From: Methanobrevibacter millerae
GTDB lineage: Archaea > Methanobacteriota > Methanobacteria > Methanobacteriales > Methanobacteriaceae
NCBI GenBank assembly: GCA_015063005.1
Contig: SUTF01000008.1
Location: 98,882-162,881, forward strand
Direction of reading: 5' to 3'
Length of the DNA stretch: 64,000 nt
Part shown: positions 40,618 to 49,569 of the stretch, one piece after another
Layout: the number at the start of each line of letters is the position of its first letter
Numbering within the stretch: position 1 is the stretch's first letter
Translations under genes and position numbers: made by a program
The notes under the pieces: model-generated
Databases searched by the model: none
Told to the model about the DNA's origin: nothing
What the model saw: the letters and a program-made list of their open reading frames with translations, nothing else

Positions 40618-42123
40618 CTACAAATCATCAACACATGACTTGAATTTAGTTGCAGCTTCGCCAATAGCTACAATCAAACCGCAATCCGTATTAAGAGCTT
40701 TTTTTATTCCATCCCTGACTTCATCATAGCTTGCACCAAGAGTTCCTTTTTTAACAAATTCATCTATGGAATCGAACAAAATCCTATCTGATAAAGAAGA
40801 ATCATCTTGAATAAGTTCATATGCGATTTTTTGTGATGCGGCAGAGGCAGGAACAACATATTTTGAAAATTCCAATGCATGTTTAAATATTGCCAAATCA
40901 CCATCATGACCGGATTCGGAAGATACAGTAATTACACAAGTAAAATCACCGAATAATTTTTCAAATTGATTTAAAACCGTTTGAACACCTGCGGGATTGT
41001 GTGCATAATCCACATAAATGTCTTTGGAGTCTATTTCAGCAACCTTTTCCATCCTTCCTTCAACACCAGTGAATGTTGCGACAGACTCTAAAATCTTATC
41101 ATATGGTAATTCTAAAAATTCATGAGCAGCTATGATAACACCAGTAACATTATAAACATTGTGGAGGCCATCGATTGACATTTGAACTTCTAACTTTTCG
41201 TCAGGAGTGTGCAAATCAAATCTACGATTTTTTAAATCAATATTTGTTGCAATATAATCCACTTGAGGAGTTGTTATGCCACATGGACAGAAATAATATC
41301 CACAACCGGAAATTATTTCTTTTACTTTGATTTCACGTCCACAGACACATTCTTTTGGATTTACACTTTCAGGCATCCAATCAATACCGAATGTGATTAA
41401 ATCTCCATCAAAATCATATTCCCTTAAAAGCCCCATTATTGTAGGATCCTGTCCATTGACAATTAGTTTTTTACCGTTTAACTCCTCTATGAATTCGCCT
41501 TTTACATGTGCATAATCCATGAAGCTTCCAAGACAATCAAGATGATCAGGAGTTATATTAGTTATTAAACCTGCCTGCATTTCAGCATAATCAACAATCC
41601 TTTTAACGGTTCCCGGAACTCCAAAAGTACCAACTTCCAGAATTGCTACATCCCCATGCAATCGAGACTGAAGTATTGGAATGTATTCTGCATTACCCTG
41701 CATTTTTTCTAGATTGTGTTCCGTCGGCTCAATCTCATTGTCATAGGCAATTTTTTTAAGAAGAGTTGTGGTGGTTGTCTTTCCGTTAGTCCCCGTTATT
41801 CCAAATACTGGCTTTTCTGTGTGGAAATTGTCAATGACATCCTCCAATTCAAACAATGACTTGTCTATTTTTTTAAAAATAGCTGATTTTTTAGACAAAC
41901 TTGCTGGAGGAACAATATAATCTGCCTTTTGAAAAAACTCGTCTGGAGTTTCACCATAGAATAATTCTATATCATATCCTTCAAGGGATTTTGAAAATCT
42001 GCATTTCTCAATTGGAGACAAATCCGTCCCCACCACATTATAGCCCCTCTCTTTAAGAATTCTGGCGATTAGATTACCGTTAGCACCGCAAACTCCAATA
42101 ATACCAAATGTTTTTTTATTCAT
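40618..42123 (-). CDS. Mur ligase, pseudomurein peptide ligase (pMurE-like)
   Basis: A 501-residue ATP-dependent Mur-type ligase. It has an N-terminal Rossmann-like domain with GVCGANGNLIARIL, the ATP loop GTNGKTT at 111-117, LITNITPDHLDCLG, and the C-terminal VDYAHNP motif. Inside the central domain CVCGREIKV and CGYYFCPCGI supply five cysteines that look like a zinc ribbon. In Methanobacteriales such ligases build the peptide of pseudomurein, adding amino acids to a growing peptide in the cytoplasm. The exact substrate is not shown here. I chose ATG 42123, with AAGGAAG upstream. It overlaps the preceding Mur ligase gene by 8 bases, so the two form an operon. Confidence 0.85.
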   Translation of the reverse strand: MNKKTFGIIGVCGANGNLIARILKERGYNVVGTDLSPIEKCRFSKSLEGYDIELFYGETPDEFFQKADYIVPPASLSKKSAIFKKIDKSLFELEDVIDNFHTEKPVFGITGTNGKTTTTTLLKKIAYDNEIEPTEHNLEKMQGNAEYIPILQSRLHGDVAILEVGTFGVPGTVKRIVDYAEMQAGLITNITPDHLDCLGSFMDYAHVKGEFIEELNGKKLIVNGQDPTIMGLLREYDFDGDLITFGIDWMPESVNPKECVCGREIKVKEIISGCGYYFCPCGITTPQVDYIATNIDLKNRRFDLHTPDEKLEVQMSIDGLHNVYNVTGVIIAAHEFLELPYDKILESVATFTGVEGRMEKVAEIDSKDIYVDYAHNPAGVQTVLNQFEKLFGDFTCVITVSSESGHDGDLAIFKHALEFSKYVVPASAASQKIAYELIQDDSSLSDRILFDSIDEFVKKGTLGASYDEVRDGIKKALNTDCGLIVAIGEAATKFKSCVDDL

Positions 42124-43501
42124 ATTTTTTACTTCCTTCATCAAGCCCTTTCATAATTTTTTCTACAGTAGTCAATCTGTCATAGGCTATAAGTGGTCCC
42201 ATGTGAAGAATTATGTCTCCAGGTTCAGAATATTTGAATGTTTCAGCAGCTGCAATTTCTATGTTTTCAACTGCAACCTTTTGTATTTTAGGATTGGAAA
42301 TTGCATCCAACAATTCATTAGCAGCCTCCATTTCCACTTCCTGCGTTACTTCATTAAAACCACTTGCAATAACCGTTTTAATATCATAATTACTTACCAA
42401 TTCACCAACTTCAGCCTTGTCACGAACAGATAATGTATCAAAATGATCAAGAAACAGTACAACACTTTCATCCTTAAAGTAATCTAGAGTTATTTTCATC
42501 CCATCATATAAAAATGCGGAGTCCAAAATTACTTTCCTCCCATTATAGTCACCTACATCTTCCATATGTGCAGGCAAACCCTTAAACACAGATAATGCAT
42601 CAATTATATCTTCCTTTTTAATGCCATATGTTAATGCAACTGCACTTGCCGCTACGGAATTTTCAAAAAAGTAGCTCATCATGTAGAAGGGTGTAGTAAA
42701 AGAGCCATCACAATATTGTACAGTTAAGGATTTATCACCAACACTACCTTTAAAATCAACATCATCATCTAAAGCATAATATAATGCATCGTTTCTTTGA
42801 GGATTTATTATATCAAAACATGAGTAGTTTGCGATAAATGTTTCGGACATCTTTTCAAGGATTAGTTTTCTTTGCTGATATTTTTCCAAAGACCCACCGA
42901 ACTCAGACAAGTGATCTTCTGCAATATTGGTCAAAAGACCTATTTTAATTTTTAAGCTATTTAAAAGACCAATTGTTCCATGAGGCAATTCAAAAATAGC
43001 TATATCACAGTCGTCAGCCTTACCTTTAACAATACCATCAATAATAGCTTCAGAAACAAGATTATTGACCAGTGAAGAGCATGACCATACATTATATCCT
43101 GCCTGTTTAAAAAGACTGGTTGTGATAAATGTAGTTGTCGTTTTACCCATAGTACCTGTTATACCTATAATATCAACAGGAATTAAATCGTTGACAATTT
43201 TTGAGAATTTTACATTGGTCAATACGTCAACATCAGATTCTTTGATTAATTTAGCGATTGGAGCTGACTCAGGTAAAGTAGGTGGAGCATAAACAGCGTC
43301 GATACCATCCAAAGTCGGATTTTGATTTCCCAAATCCAAAGTAATCCCTTCATTTTCCATTTGAAGCAAAATACGTTGAACATCACTTTTAAAAGCAGTG
43401 ATTTCTTTTAAATCAGTTATAATTACATTATGGCCCAAATGATTAAGCAATCTTGCAACAGGCCTGCTTGCATTTCCCGCACCAACAACTAAATAATTCA
43501 T
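42116..43501 (-). CDS. Mur ligase family protein (pseudomurein pathway, second ligase)
   Basis: A 461-residue Mur-type ligase. The N-terminus MNYLVVGAGNASRPVARLL is a Rossmann fold, the ATP loop is GTMGKTTTT at about residues 116-124, and LLTNIAEDHLSEFG is the conserved metal and Lys region. The last domain lacks the clear DYAHNP signature of its neighbour, carrying KVILDSAFLYDGM at that place, so substrate or activity may differ. Upstream partner of the pMurE-like gene with an 8-base overlap. A TATA-like CATATATACTATA lies about 35-45 bases before the ATG, with AAGGA as ribosome binding site. The MurC-like role is an inference. Confidence 0.75.
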   Translation of the reverse strand: MNYLVVGAGNASRPVARLLNHLGHNVIITDLKEITAFKSDVQRILLQMENEGITLDLGNQNPTLDGIDAVYAPPTLPESAPIAKLIKESDVDVLTNVKFSKIVNDLIPVDIIGITGTMGKTTTTFITTSLFKQAGYNVWSCSSLVNNLVSEAIIDGIVKGKADDCDIAIFELPHGTIGLLNSLKIKIGLLTNIAEDHLSEFGGSLEKYQQRKLILEKMSETFIANYSCFDIINPQRNDALYYALDDDVDFKGSVGDKSLTVQYCDGSFTTPFYMMSYFFENSVAASAVALTYGIKKEDIIDALSVFKGLPAHMEDVGDYNGRKVILDSAFLYDGMKITLDYFKDESVVLFLDHFDTLSVRDKAEVGELVSNYDIKTVIASGFNEVTQEVEMEAANELLDAISNPKIQKVAVENIEIAAAETFKYSEPGDIILHMGPLIAYDRLTTVEKIMKGLDEGSKKYE

Positions 43502-43586
43502 GAAAAAACAATCCTTAAAATTTATCTCAATATAGTATATATGATTTCTTAAATTTAAAGGTTATAATATTTAGTTATATATGGGT

Positions 43587-43623
43587 TTAAAAAAAAGAAA
43601 GAGAAGAGGAGTTTATTCCTCTT
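43587..43623 (-). terminator. ALP-type terminator hairpin around the stop codon
   Basis: On the minus strand AAGAGGA and TCCTCTT (43617-43623 and 43604-43610) form a perfect 7-base stem whose 6-base loop contains part of the TAA stop. A T-rich run follows to about 43587. Confidence 0.65.
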
Positions 43624-46600
43624 TTGCGGCAATAGTAATTTTATTTGATATCATTGCTTGGCCATATTGTGAAGTTATTATATATTCACCAGCCATTAAA
43701 TTAATATTTAATTTAGCAACACCATTTTTATCGGTTGTACGATTATAGAACACACCGTTGATATTGAATGTCACGTCAACGTCAGATAATGGATTGCCCT
43801 GACCGTCAACAAGAGTGGCATTGAATGTGGAACCATCCTTATAGACCATATTTAAATCCTCTGCAGTTAATACCGGTAAAACAGTGATGTTATAAGACAT
43901 CTGAAGGCCTGTTAAAGGATCGATTGCAGTCAATATATAAACACCCGGATTTAAGTTTATGTTTAATCTAGCTGTTCCGTTTTCATTGGTTGTCCTATTA
44001 TAGAATACTCCATTGATGTTCATTGTAATATTTACATTTGAAACAGGTTTTCCTTCACCATCAATCAATGAAACATAGAACTGTGAATCGTTTCTGAAGT
44101 ATTTTACCAAATTATCGGCAATTAATGTAGGTAAAACAGTGATTGTGTTTTCCACAGCTGTTCCGTTGAAAATTGTTTTAATGGTGTAATTTCCAGGGTT
44201 TAAGTTAATAGCCATTCTTGCAATGCCATTTTCATCAGATGTCCTATTATACTTAACACCATTAATTTCAAAGGTTACTGTTTCATTAGCCACACCAATA
44301 TTGGCTTCAAATTTAGAATCGTTCTTATATATTTTAACCAAATCTTCAGTATAAAGATTAAATCCTTTAGTATAGACTTTAAGGGAAACAGTTGCATTTT
44401 TTAAAGATAAATCCTCCCATTCATCACCATATTTAACATATGAACGACCAGATTCAAATTGTATCCTAGACTGATTGAGTAACGGTAGGGAATTAGTTGT
44501 CATTACGACTGTGAAGTTATCTCCAGATTTTAATGGAATTTCTTTTTCCAAAGCAATTGTATGGTATCCTGAAAATAAACTTGTTCCGTTTTGGGTTAAC
44601 TTCAAATTGTCATTGACATAGATTTCAAATGTATAATCCTGATTTGCATTTCTGAAAAATGTACCTATAGCACTGATTAACTCATTGGATGCATTGTCAA
44701 AATTATTTTTATATGATACTGTTTGATTTGTAGTATTTATATAAAAAAATGCACCATAATCTGTTTGATAAATTCCAGTGTAGTTTTTGGATTCTGATAT
44801 GATAAAAGCGTATGCAGGGTTGTCAAATAATAATGTTAAATCATAATAAGAAACATAATCATAACCATTGACACCATGATTTTCACCATAACTGTTTTTG
44901 ATAATCCATGCTCCATCACCAGGAGGAGTTATTATGAAATTATTTTTTGAATAGTTGTCATCCCATCCAACAAGAGAAATCATATGGTTTCCATCACCAG
45001 TTTCATTATAATATTGAGCACCATTTGTTCCATTATAATAAGGATATGAATCATGAGCCATGTAACCAACAATTAAAGAACCATAATCAATTATAGCTCT
45101 CTTAAGTAAATCGTTATCTGTCACGTTTTTTCTTGGTGGAATAATTACCACGTCCTGAACATGATACTTACTAACATCAAAAATGATAGGGGATAATTTT
45201 CCCAATTCGTCATAGGCATCATACTCTTCGGAAAATGTTCCCATCCAAGAGAGCAAATAAGCTACACCAAAAAATCCAAGACCTCCCTCATCACTCAAAG
45301 ACCCTAGGGAAGAATACCTAAGCATTAAATCTTTCATATTGTTTACTGAAAAGGTATATTCAACACCAGTTGCCTTAAGCAATGCTGATTCAAGAGATCC
45401 TATAATACCAAATGCCCAGCAAGCACCCATACTACCTTGGTCTTTAATGGAACTTACCCAACCCCAATCGTTTAGGTTGAAATATTTAGGAAGATTTTCA
45501 ACAGTTATGGTATTATTTATCAAATCCACATCCATACCTTCATTATCAAAATGATATATGTAATCAGTGTTATTCAATGAATTATTAGAATTTTTAAAAA
45601 TGGTATTATTCATTTTGATGTCATTATCATAGACACTATATACTCCATAACCATTATTATCGAAATATGAATCATTTAAATAGAGTATAGCCTCTTTGAC
45701 ATATATTGCACCAGTATTATTAATAAAGTTTAAATCACTGGCAACTGCGCCACCCATATACAAATGGAACGCTCCTGTTTTAGTATAGTTTTCAGTTACC
45801 CTATTATTAAGAAAAGTGGTGTTGGAAATTCCAACAGGAGCCACAGAAACATAAACTGCTCCTCCAGCATATTTTGCAACATTATTCCAGAATAAGGAAT
45901 TTTCAATAGACAAATTACCTGACAACTGAACAAAAGCTCCTCCAAAATCACCTGAAGAATTGATGAATTTTGAATTGTTTACTAAAACCATTGTATCCTC
46001 TGCATAAAAATTTTCAGTGTCCAAATAAACAGCACCACCATTCTTAACAGCAGTAGTGTTTATAAATGTACAGTTATCGATAACACATAGCTGGAAATTT
46101 TTTAAACCTACAGCACCAGCCGTTTTATTTGCATGCAAGTTAATGAAATTAGTATTATTCAAGACAGTAGCCCCGGTAGTATAAATTGCAGTCGCATATT
46201 GTGAATTTGAATTCATAAAGGTTGAATTAACAATAATTGCTGACTTTACATTCACTATTGCATAATTAGCATTGAAATTTTGAAATGTACTGCCTATTAT
46301 TGTTACAGACTGCAGTAATGATGAAATTGCAGCACCATTCTTAGCATAATTTGAATCAAAAAGACAGTTATTAACGACAATTTCAGGGAATGTTGAAATA
46401 GCACCCCCATTATCAGTTGCCCTATTTGATATGAATGTTACATTGTTCAAGGTTAACGGAGCGATTGTAGTAATAGCTCCACCATTTTCAGCAAAACCAT
46501 TAGTAAGAATTAAATTGCTTAATGTAATGTTGTCTCCAGCAAATTGAAAAATTCTTGAGTAGTTTTTTGCATCAATTGTGTGTCCGTTACCATCTATTAC

Positions 46601-46798
46601 AAAATTCTTTTTGTTAACGTATATTCCATCAGAGATATTTGAATCCACATCCGCATCATAGACATAATCCTGTGATATCTCAATCATGTCACTACTCTGT
46701 TCAATTTCAGTTTGAAGTGAGGTAAAATTCCCCTCAGCCGCAACAGCAGAAACTGAAAAAAATAGTACTATTATAAGTAGTATAAAAAACTTTTTCAA
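43613..46798 (-). CDS. Adhesin-like protein with papain-type (C1) peptidase domain, paralogue 2
   Basis: A 1061-residue secreted protein with the same plan as the gene at 16639-19836: signal peptide (ending AVAA), right-handed beta-helix with GGAI/GGAV motifs (about 40-430), C1 peptidase from WGWVSSIKDQG, a lectin-like region, and three C-terminal Ig-like repeats. The triad is Cys460 (ACWAFG), His605 (GNHMISLVGWDD) and Asn635 (WIIKNSYG). The beta-helix has diverged more than the peptidase and the tail. It lies upstream of, and on the same strand as, the two Mur ligase genes. Expected outside the membrane in contact with pseudomurein. The substrate is unknown. Confidence 0.9.
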   Translation of the reverse strand: MKKFFILLIIVLFFSVSAVAAEGNFTSLQTEIEQSSDMIEISQDYVYDADVDSNISDGIYVNKKNFVIDGNGHTIDAKNYSRIFQFAGDNITLSNLILTNGFAENGGAITTIAPLTLNNVTFISNRATDNGGAISTFPEIVVNNCLFDSNYAKNGAAISSLLQSVTIIGSTFQNFNANYAIVNVKSAIIVNSTFMNSNSQYATAIYTTGATVLNNTNFINLHANKTAGAVGLKNFQLCVIDNCTFINTTAVKNGGAVYLDTENFYAEDTMVLVNNSKFINSSGDFGGAFVQLSGNLSIENSLFWNNVAKYAGGAVYVSVAPVGISNTTFLNNRVTENYTKTGAFHLYMGGAVASDLNFINNTGAIYVKEAILYLNDSYFDNNGYGVYSVYDNDIKMNNTIFKNSNNSLNNTDYIYHFDNEGMDVDLINNTITVENLPKYFNLNDWGWVSSIKDQGSMGACWAFGIIGSLESALLKATGVEYTFSVNNMKDLMLRYSSLGSLSDEGGLGFFGVAYLLSWMGTFSEEYDAYDELGKLSPIIFDVSKYHVQDVVIIPPRKNVTDNDLLKRAIIDYGSLIVGYMAHDSYPYYNGTNGAQYYNETGDGNHMISLVGWDDNYSKNNFIITPPGDGAWIIKNSYGENHGVNGYDYVSYYDLTLLFDNPAYAFIISESKNYTGIYQTDYGAFFYINTTNQTVSYKNNFDNASNELISAIGTFFRNANQDYTFEIYVNDNLKLTQNGTSLFSGYHTIALEKEIPLKSGDNFTVVMTTNSLPLLNQSRIQFESGRSYVKYGDEWEDLSLKNATVSLKVYTKGFNLYTEDLVKIYKNDSKFEANIGVANETVTFEINGVKYNRTSDENGIARMAINLNPGNYTIKTIFNGTAVENTITVLPTLIADNLVKYFRNDSQFYVSLIDGEGKPVSNVNITMNINGVFYNRTTNENGTARLNINLNPGVYILTAIDPLTGLQMSYNITVLPVLTAEDLNMVYKDGSTFNATLVDGQGNPLSDVDVTFNINGVFYNRTTDKNGVAKLNINLMAGEYIITSQYGQAMISNKITIAAKEE

Positions 46799-46954
46799 TA
46801 TATCACCATTTTATATATTATATGATAATATTTTAGAATTTTAAATTTAAATTATTTATGGATTATCCAAAATTAATTAAATAATGAAAATATATCTATT
46901 TTTTTTGATTTCTGTTGAAAATTATATATCATATCACCCACATATCATTAGATG

Positions 46955-46973
46955 ATAGTGATTTAATCACTAT
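46955..46973 (+). promoter_or_regulatory. 19-base palindrome before the third small secreted protein gene
   Basis: ATAGTGATT and AATCACTAT are perfect 9-base arms around one T. The site lies 12 bases before the ATG at 46985, directly before GGTGA, and about 25 bases downstream of a TATA-like AATTATATATCAT (about 46919-46931). It could be an operator at the transcription start or a 5'UTR hairpin next to the ribosome binding site. Confidence 0.5.
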
Positions 46974-46984
46974 TAGGTGATTTT

Positions 46985-47395
46985 ATGAATAAAAAAATAT
47001 TCTTAATAGGCATATTATTAGTACTAGCAGTATCAGTCGTTGCTGTTTCTGCTGTAAACATCAGTACACCTGATGGATTTGAAGTGAAAAAGGATCTAAG
47101 TTATGAAAATAAAGAAGTAACACTTATGGGCGTTGACGCTAAGCAAAATGTTACTGTTATGCAAAAAGATAATCAACAGATTAATGCTTCAACATTCGAG
47201 TTATCTAAAGATGCTAACTTAACTCGTGACGGAATGAAACAAAGTATTGTTGAAAAAGATATTTCAGGCAAACAAGGATTCTTTGAAGAAAAAGATGGAA
47301 AATGTGTATTCAGATTCCAAGACCCTGATAATAAGAAAGTTATCGTACAGATTGAAGCACCTTCCGAAGATTTAATCCAAGCAGTTCTTAAATAA
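46985..47395 (+). CDS. Small secreted protein related to the twin pair
   Basis: A 136-residue protein with a signal peptide (IFLIGILLVLAVSVVAVSA) and a compact domain starting ISTPDGFEVKKDLSYE and ending IEAPSEDLIQAVLK. The end matches the INAPDEATLNEILK form of the twin proteins at 39348 and 40069, and the position of an internal EMKDAKLTR-like segment (KDANLTRDGM) also matches. I take it as a diverged member of the same small exported family. Function unknown. GGTGA precedes the ATG. Divergent from the second papain-domain ALP. Confidence 0.75.
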   Translation: MNKKIFLIGILLVLAVSVVAVSAVNISTPDGFEVKKDLSYENKEVTLMGVDAKQNVTVMQKDNQQINASTFELSKDANLTRDGMKQSIVEKDISGKQGFFEEKDGKCVFRFQDPDNKKVIVQIEAPSEDLIQAVLK

Positions 47396-47435
47396 TTAAA
47401 CTAATTATTAAAAACTGTTTTTTTATTTTTTTAAT
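47392..47435 (+). terminator. Probable terminator after the third small secreted protein gene
   Basis: AATAATT and AATTATT separated by a few bases form an AT-only stem at the stop codon, followed by two T-runs (about 47417-47432). The stem is weak, but the T-runs are strong. Confidence 0.4.
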
Positions 47436-47533
47436 ATTTAATAACGAAAAACTATCCCAAAAATATTAATTTTGACCAACACCAAAATAAAAAAAAAGAA
47501 TTATAAAAAAATAAAGATGAAAAAGAATTTCAT

Positions 47534-48658
47534 CTATTCATTTACTGGATGGCCACATCCTGAACAGAACATGTCATCCGGTTCAAGAGATTTACCACAA
47601 TTACTGCATTTTAACTCTTGTTGTACTTTATTTCCACATTTTGAACAGAATGCAGCATCTGGAGCTAATTTATTTCCACATTTTGTACAGAATGCTACAT
47701 CGCCTTGTGGCTCATTATTAACCGGTTGTTGTTGGGAAGGATTTTGATTTGCTTGCTGCTGATTTGCTCCAAAGTTTTGAGCACCTCCAAAAAGGCCCCC
47801 AGCCATATTTCCTCCGACATTGTTTCCTAACATTTGACCAAATGCCATTGCCATTGGAAAACCGGCCACCATTCCGTCAACTCCACCTTTATTTCCAGGG
47901 TTTTCTGCATATTTTTTAGCAACGTCAGCCATTTGTTCGTCTGCCCAATTAAATCCGAGAGTACCATATTCCATTTTTTTGTTTAAAACCTCTTCAAGCT
48001 TTTTAGTTTCCTCTTTAGGAACAACAATGTTTGATATATAAAATGTGATGAGGTTTACACCATATTCCTTGAAATCTTCTTTTAATTTTTCATGCAAAGC
48101 CTGAGAAATTTCTTCCAAATGTTGTGTGATATTATAATAGCTAACTTCAGACATTATTTTAGACAAGTAGTTTTTAACTTTAGTAGTAATTTTTCCTTTA
48201 AAATAATCAGTTACCTGATCCACAGTATTGAAAGTCTGTGTTCCCATTACATTGACCATGAATTTTTTTGCATCATCAATGACAAGATCCATTACTCCTG
48301 ATGCGCCCACATTTATTGGTATTTGAAATGTAGGTTCAATTACAGGAAAACGGCTACTTGTTCCCCAGACCACATTTAATGATGTTGCCTTATTGATGAA
48401 ATACACTTCACAGTGAAACTGGCTTACACCTTCGGTTGGAATATTGATAAGACTCCTTAAAATAGGAATGTTTCCAGTTTCCAAAGTGTATTTTCCAGGC
48501 CCAAATTCATCCAAAGCCTTTCCATCCTTATAGAATATAGCGACCTGAGATTCATGTACGATTAATTTTGAATGAGTGTTGAAATCCTCTGCAGGATGTT
48601 TCCAAACTAAAGTATCCTTATCTCCTTCAAATTTAATTACTTTTAAAAGTTCAACCAA
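47534..48658 (-). CDS. SPFH-domain protein with C-terminal double zinc ribbon
   Basis: A 374-residue protein. The first 250 residues resemble the SPFH/band 7 'virion core protein-like' family: VWKHPAEDFNTHSKLIVHESQVAIF, then YTLETGNIPILR and FHCEVYFIN. A Gly/Gln/Asn-rich linker follows (about 255-315). The end holds four Cys-x-x-Cys knuckles (CTKC, CSKC, CSNC, CSGC), a double zinc ribbon. SPFH proteins form membrane-associated rings or scaffolds. This type has no transmembrane helix. The gene starts 18 bases after the zinc-ribbon/TPR gene, so the two are likely a functional pair. GGAGG precedes the ATG. Confidence 0.85.
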   Translation of the reverse strand: MVELLKVIKFEGDKDTLVWKHPAEDFNTHSKLIVHESQVAIFYKDGKALDEFGPGKYTLETGNIPILRSLINIPTEGVSQFHCEVYFINKATSLNVVWGTSSRFPVIEPTFQIPINVGASGVMDLVIDDAKKFMVNVMGTQTFNTVDQVTDYFKGKITTKVKNYLSKIMSEVSYYNITQHLEEISQALHEKLKEDFKEYGVNLITFYISNIVVPKEETKKLEEVLNKKMEYGTLGFNWADEQMADVAKKYAENPGNKGGVDGMVAGFPMAMAFGQMLGNNVGGNMAGGLFGGAQNFGANQQQANQNPSQQQPVNNEPQGDVAFCTKCGNKLAPDAAFCSKCGNKVQQELKCSNCGKSLEPDDMFCSGCGHPVNE

Positions 48659-48676
48659 TATAATTCCTCCATAATC

Positions 48677-49444
48677 TTATATTATTCCAAATAATTTTTT
48701 AGGTTTTGGTTTTTGATAATCTGGATTATACTGATGTATTTTTTCAACGTATTCATCAATATATTTATCATGATCTCCCATATTAAAAAAGCCGAGATGC
48801 TTATATAAAGGAGTATGAAGATCAATTGAATAAATCCAAGCATCCACAGAGTCTTTATATGAATCATCAGTTACTTTTTCAACCAAATCCCCATAATTGT
48901 TCAATAAATAGCATAATTCCAAAAGAACATTTACATACCACTCATAATATTCACCATCAGGCCCATCATATTCCATTTCATCAAAATATGACGTGTAATA
49001 ATTTTCGACAAGACCTAAAGTCTCATCTGTAAATGTTCCTATTGCTTCTTTTTTCTCTTCAACATCATCCAGCCTTTCAACAATTAAAACTGCGGAGGAT
49101 ATTGAACTGAAAAGTTCATCTATTGCACGTTCATCTAAAAAATCATATAAATAAGCCCTAAAATATCCTGCATAGAATTGAGCTTCCCAGTCATTAGGAT
49201 TTTTAATCAATATTTCACTATAATATTTGAATGCGAATTCAGCATCCCCATTTTCATTTGCCCTTCTTGCAAGTTCATATAAGTTATCTAGTTCAGAAAA
49301 AGATTCTTCAGCACCATATTGTTGAGTTCCCCCTGATGAAGAATCATTTGCAGGAAATTTAGTACCACAAGCCTGGCAGACATAAAATCCACCTTCTCTT
49401 GTTACAATATTGCTTCCACACATTTCACACATTAATTCGTTCAT
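48677..49444 (-). CDS. Zinc-ribbon protein with TPR-like helical region
   Basis: A 255-residue soluble protein. Residues 6-27 form a zinc ribbon (CEMCGSNI...YVCQACGTKF). A low-complexity Ser/Gly linker and then an acidic helical region follow. The segment LARRANENGDAEFAFKYYSEI with IKNPNDWEAQFYAGY is a tetratricopeptide-like repeat. Such adaptors bind other proteins. The shared zinc-ribbon style and the tight spacing with the SPFH gene suggest that the products interact. A palindrome lies about 22 bases upstream of the ATG. Confidence 0.8.
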   Translation of the reverse strand: MNELMCEMCGSNIVTREGGFYVCQACGTKFPANDSSSGGTQQYGAEESFSELDNLYELARRANENGDAEFAFKYYSEILIKNPNDWEAQFYAGYFRAYLYDFLDERAIDELFSSISSAVLIVERLDDVEEKKEAIGTFTDETLGLVENYYTSYFDEMEYDGPDGEYYEWYVNVLLELCYLLNNYGDLVEKVTDDSYKDSVDAWIYSIDLHTPLYKHLGFFNMGDHDKYIDEYVEKIHQYNPDYQKPKPKKLFGII

Positions 49445-49465
49445 AAAAAACTACCTATAAAATTA

Positions 49466-49479
49466 ATTGATATATCAAT
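49466..49479 (-). promoter_or_regulatory. 14-base perfect palindrome before the zinc-ribbon/TPR gene
   Basis: ATTGATATATCAAT lies 22-35 bases upstream of the ATG at 49444 and just downstream of an AT-rich TATA-like stretch (about 49487-49500). Candidate operator. In AT-rich DNA a 14-base palindrome can arise by chance. Confidence 0.35.
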
Positions 49480-49569
49480 AGATATGAAATTATTATATAT
49501 TAAAATTTTTTAAAAATTATGACTTAATAAATAAAATATTCATTTAAAAAAAAAGTAAAAATAAAAATC

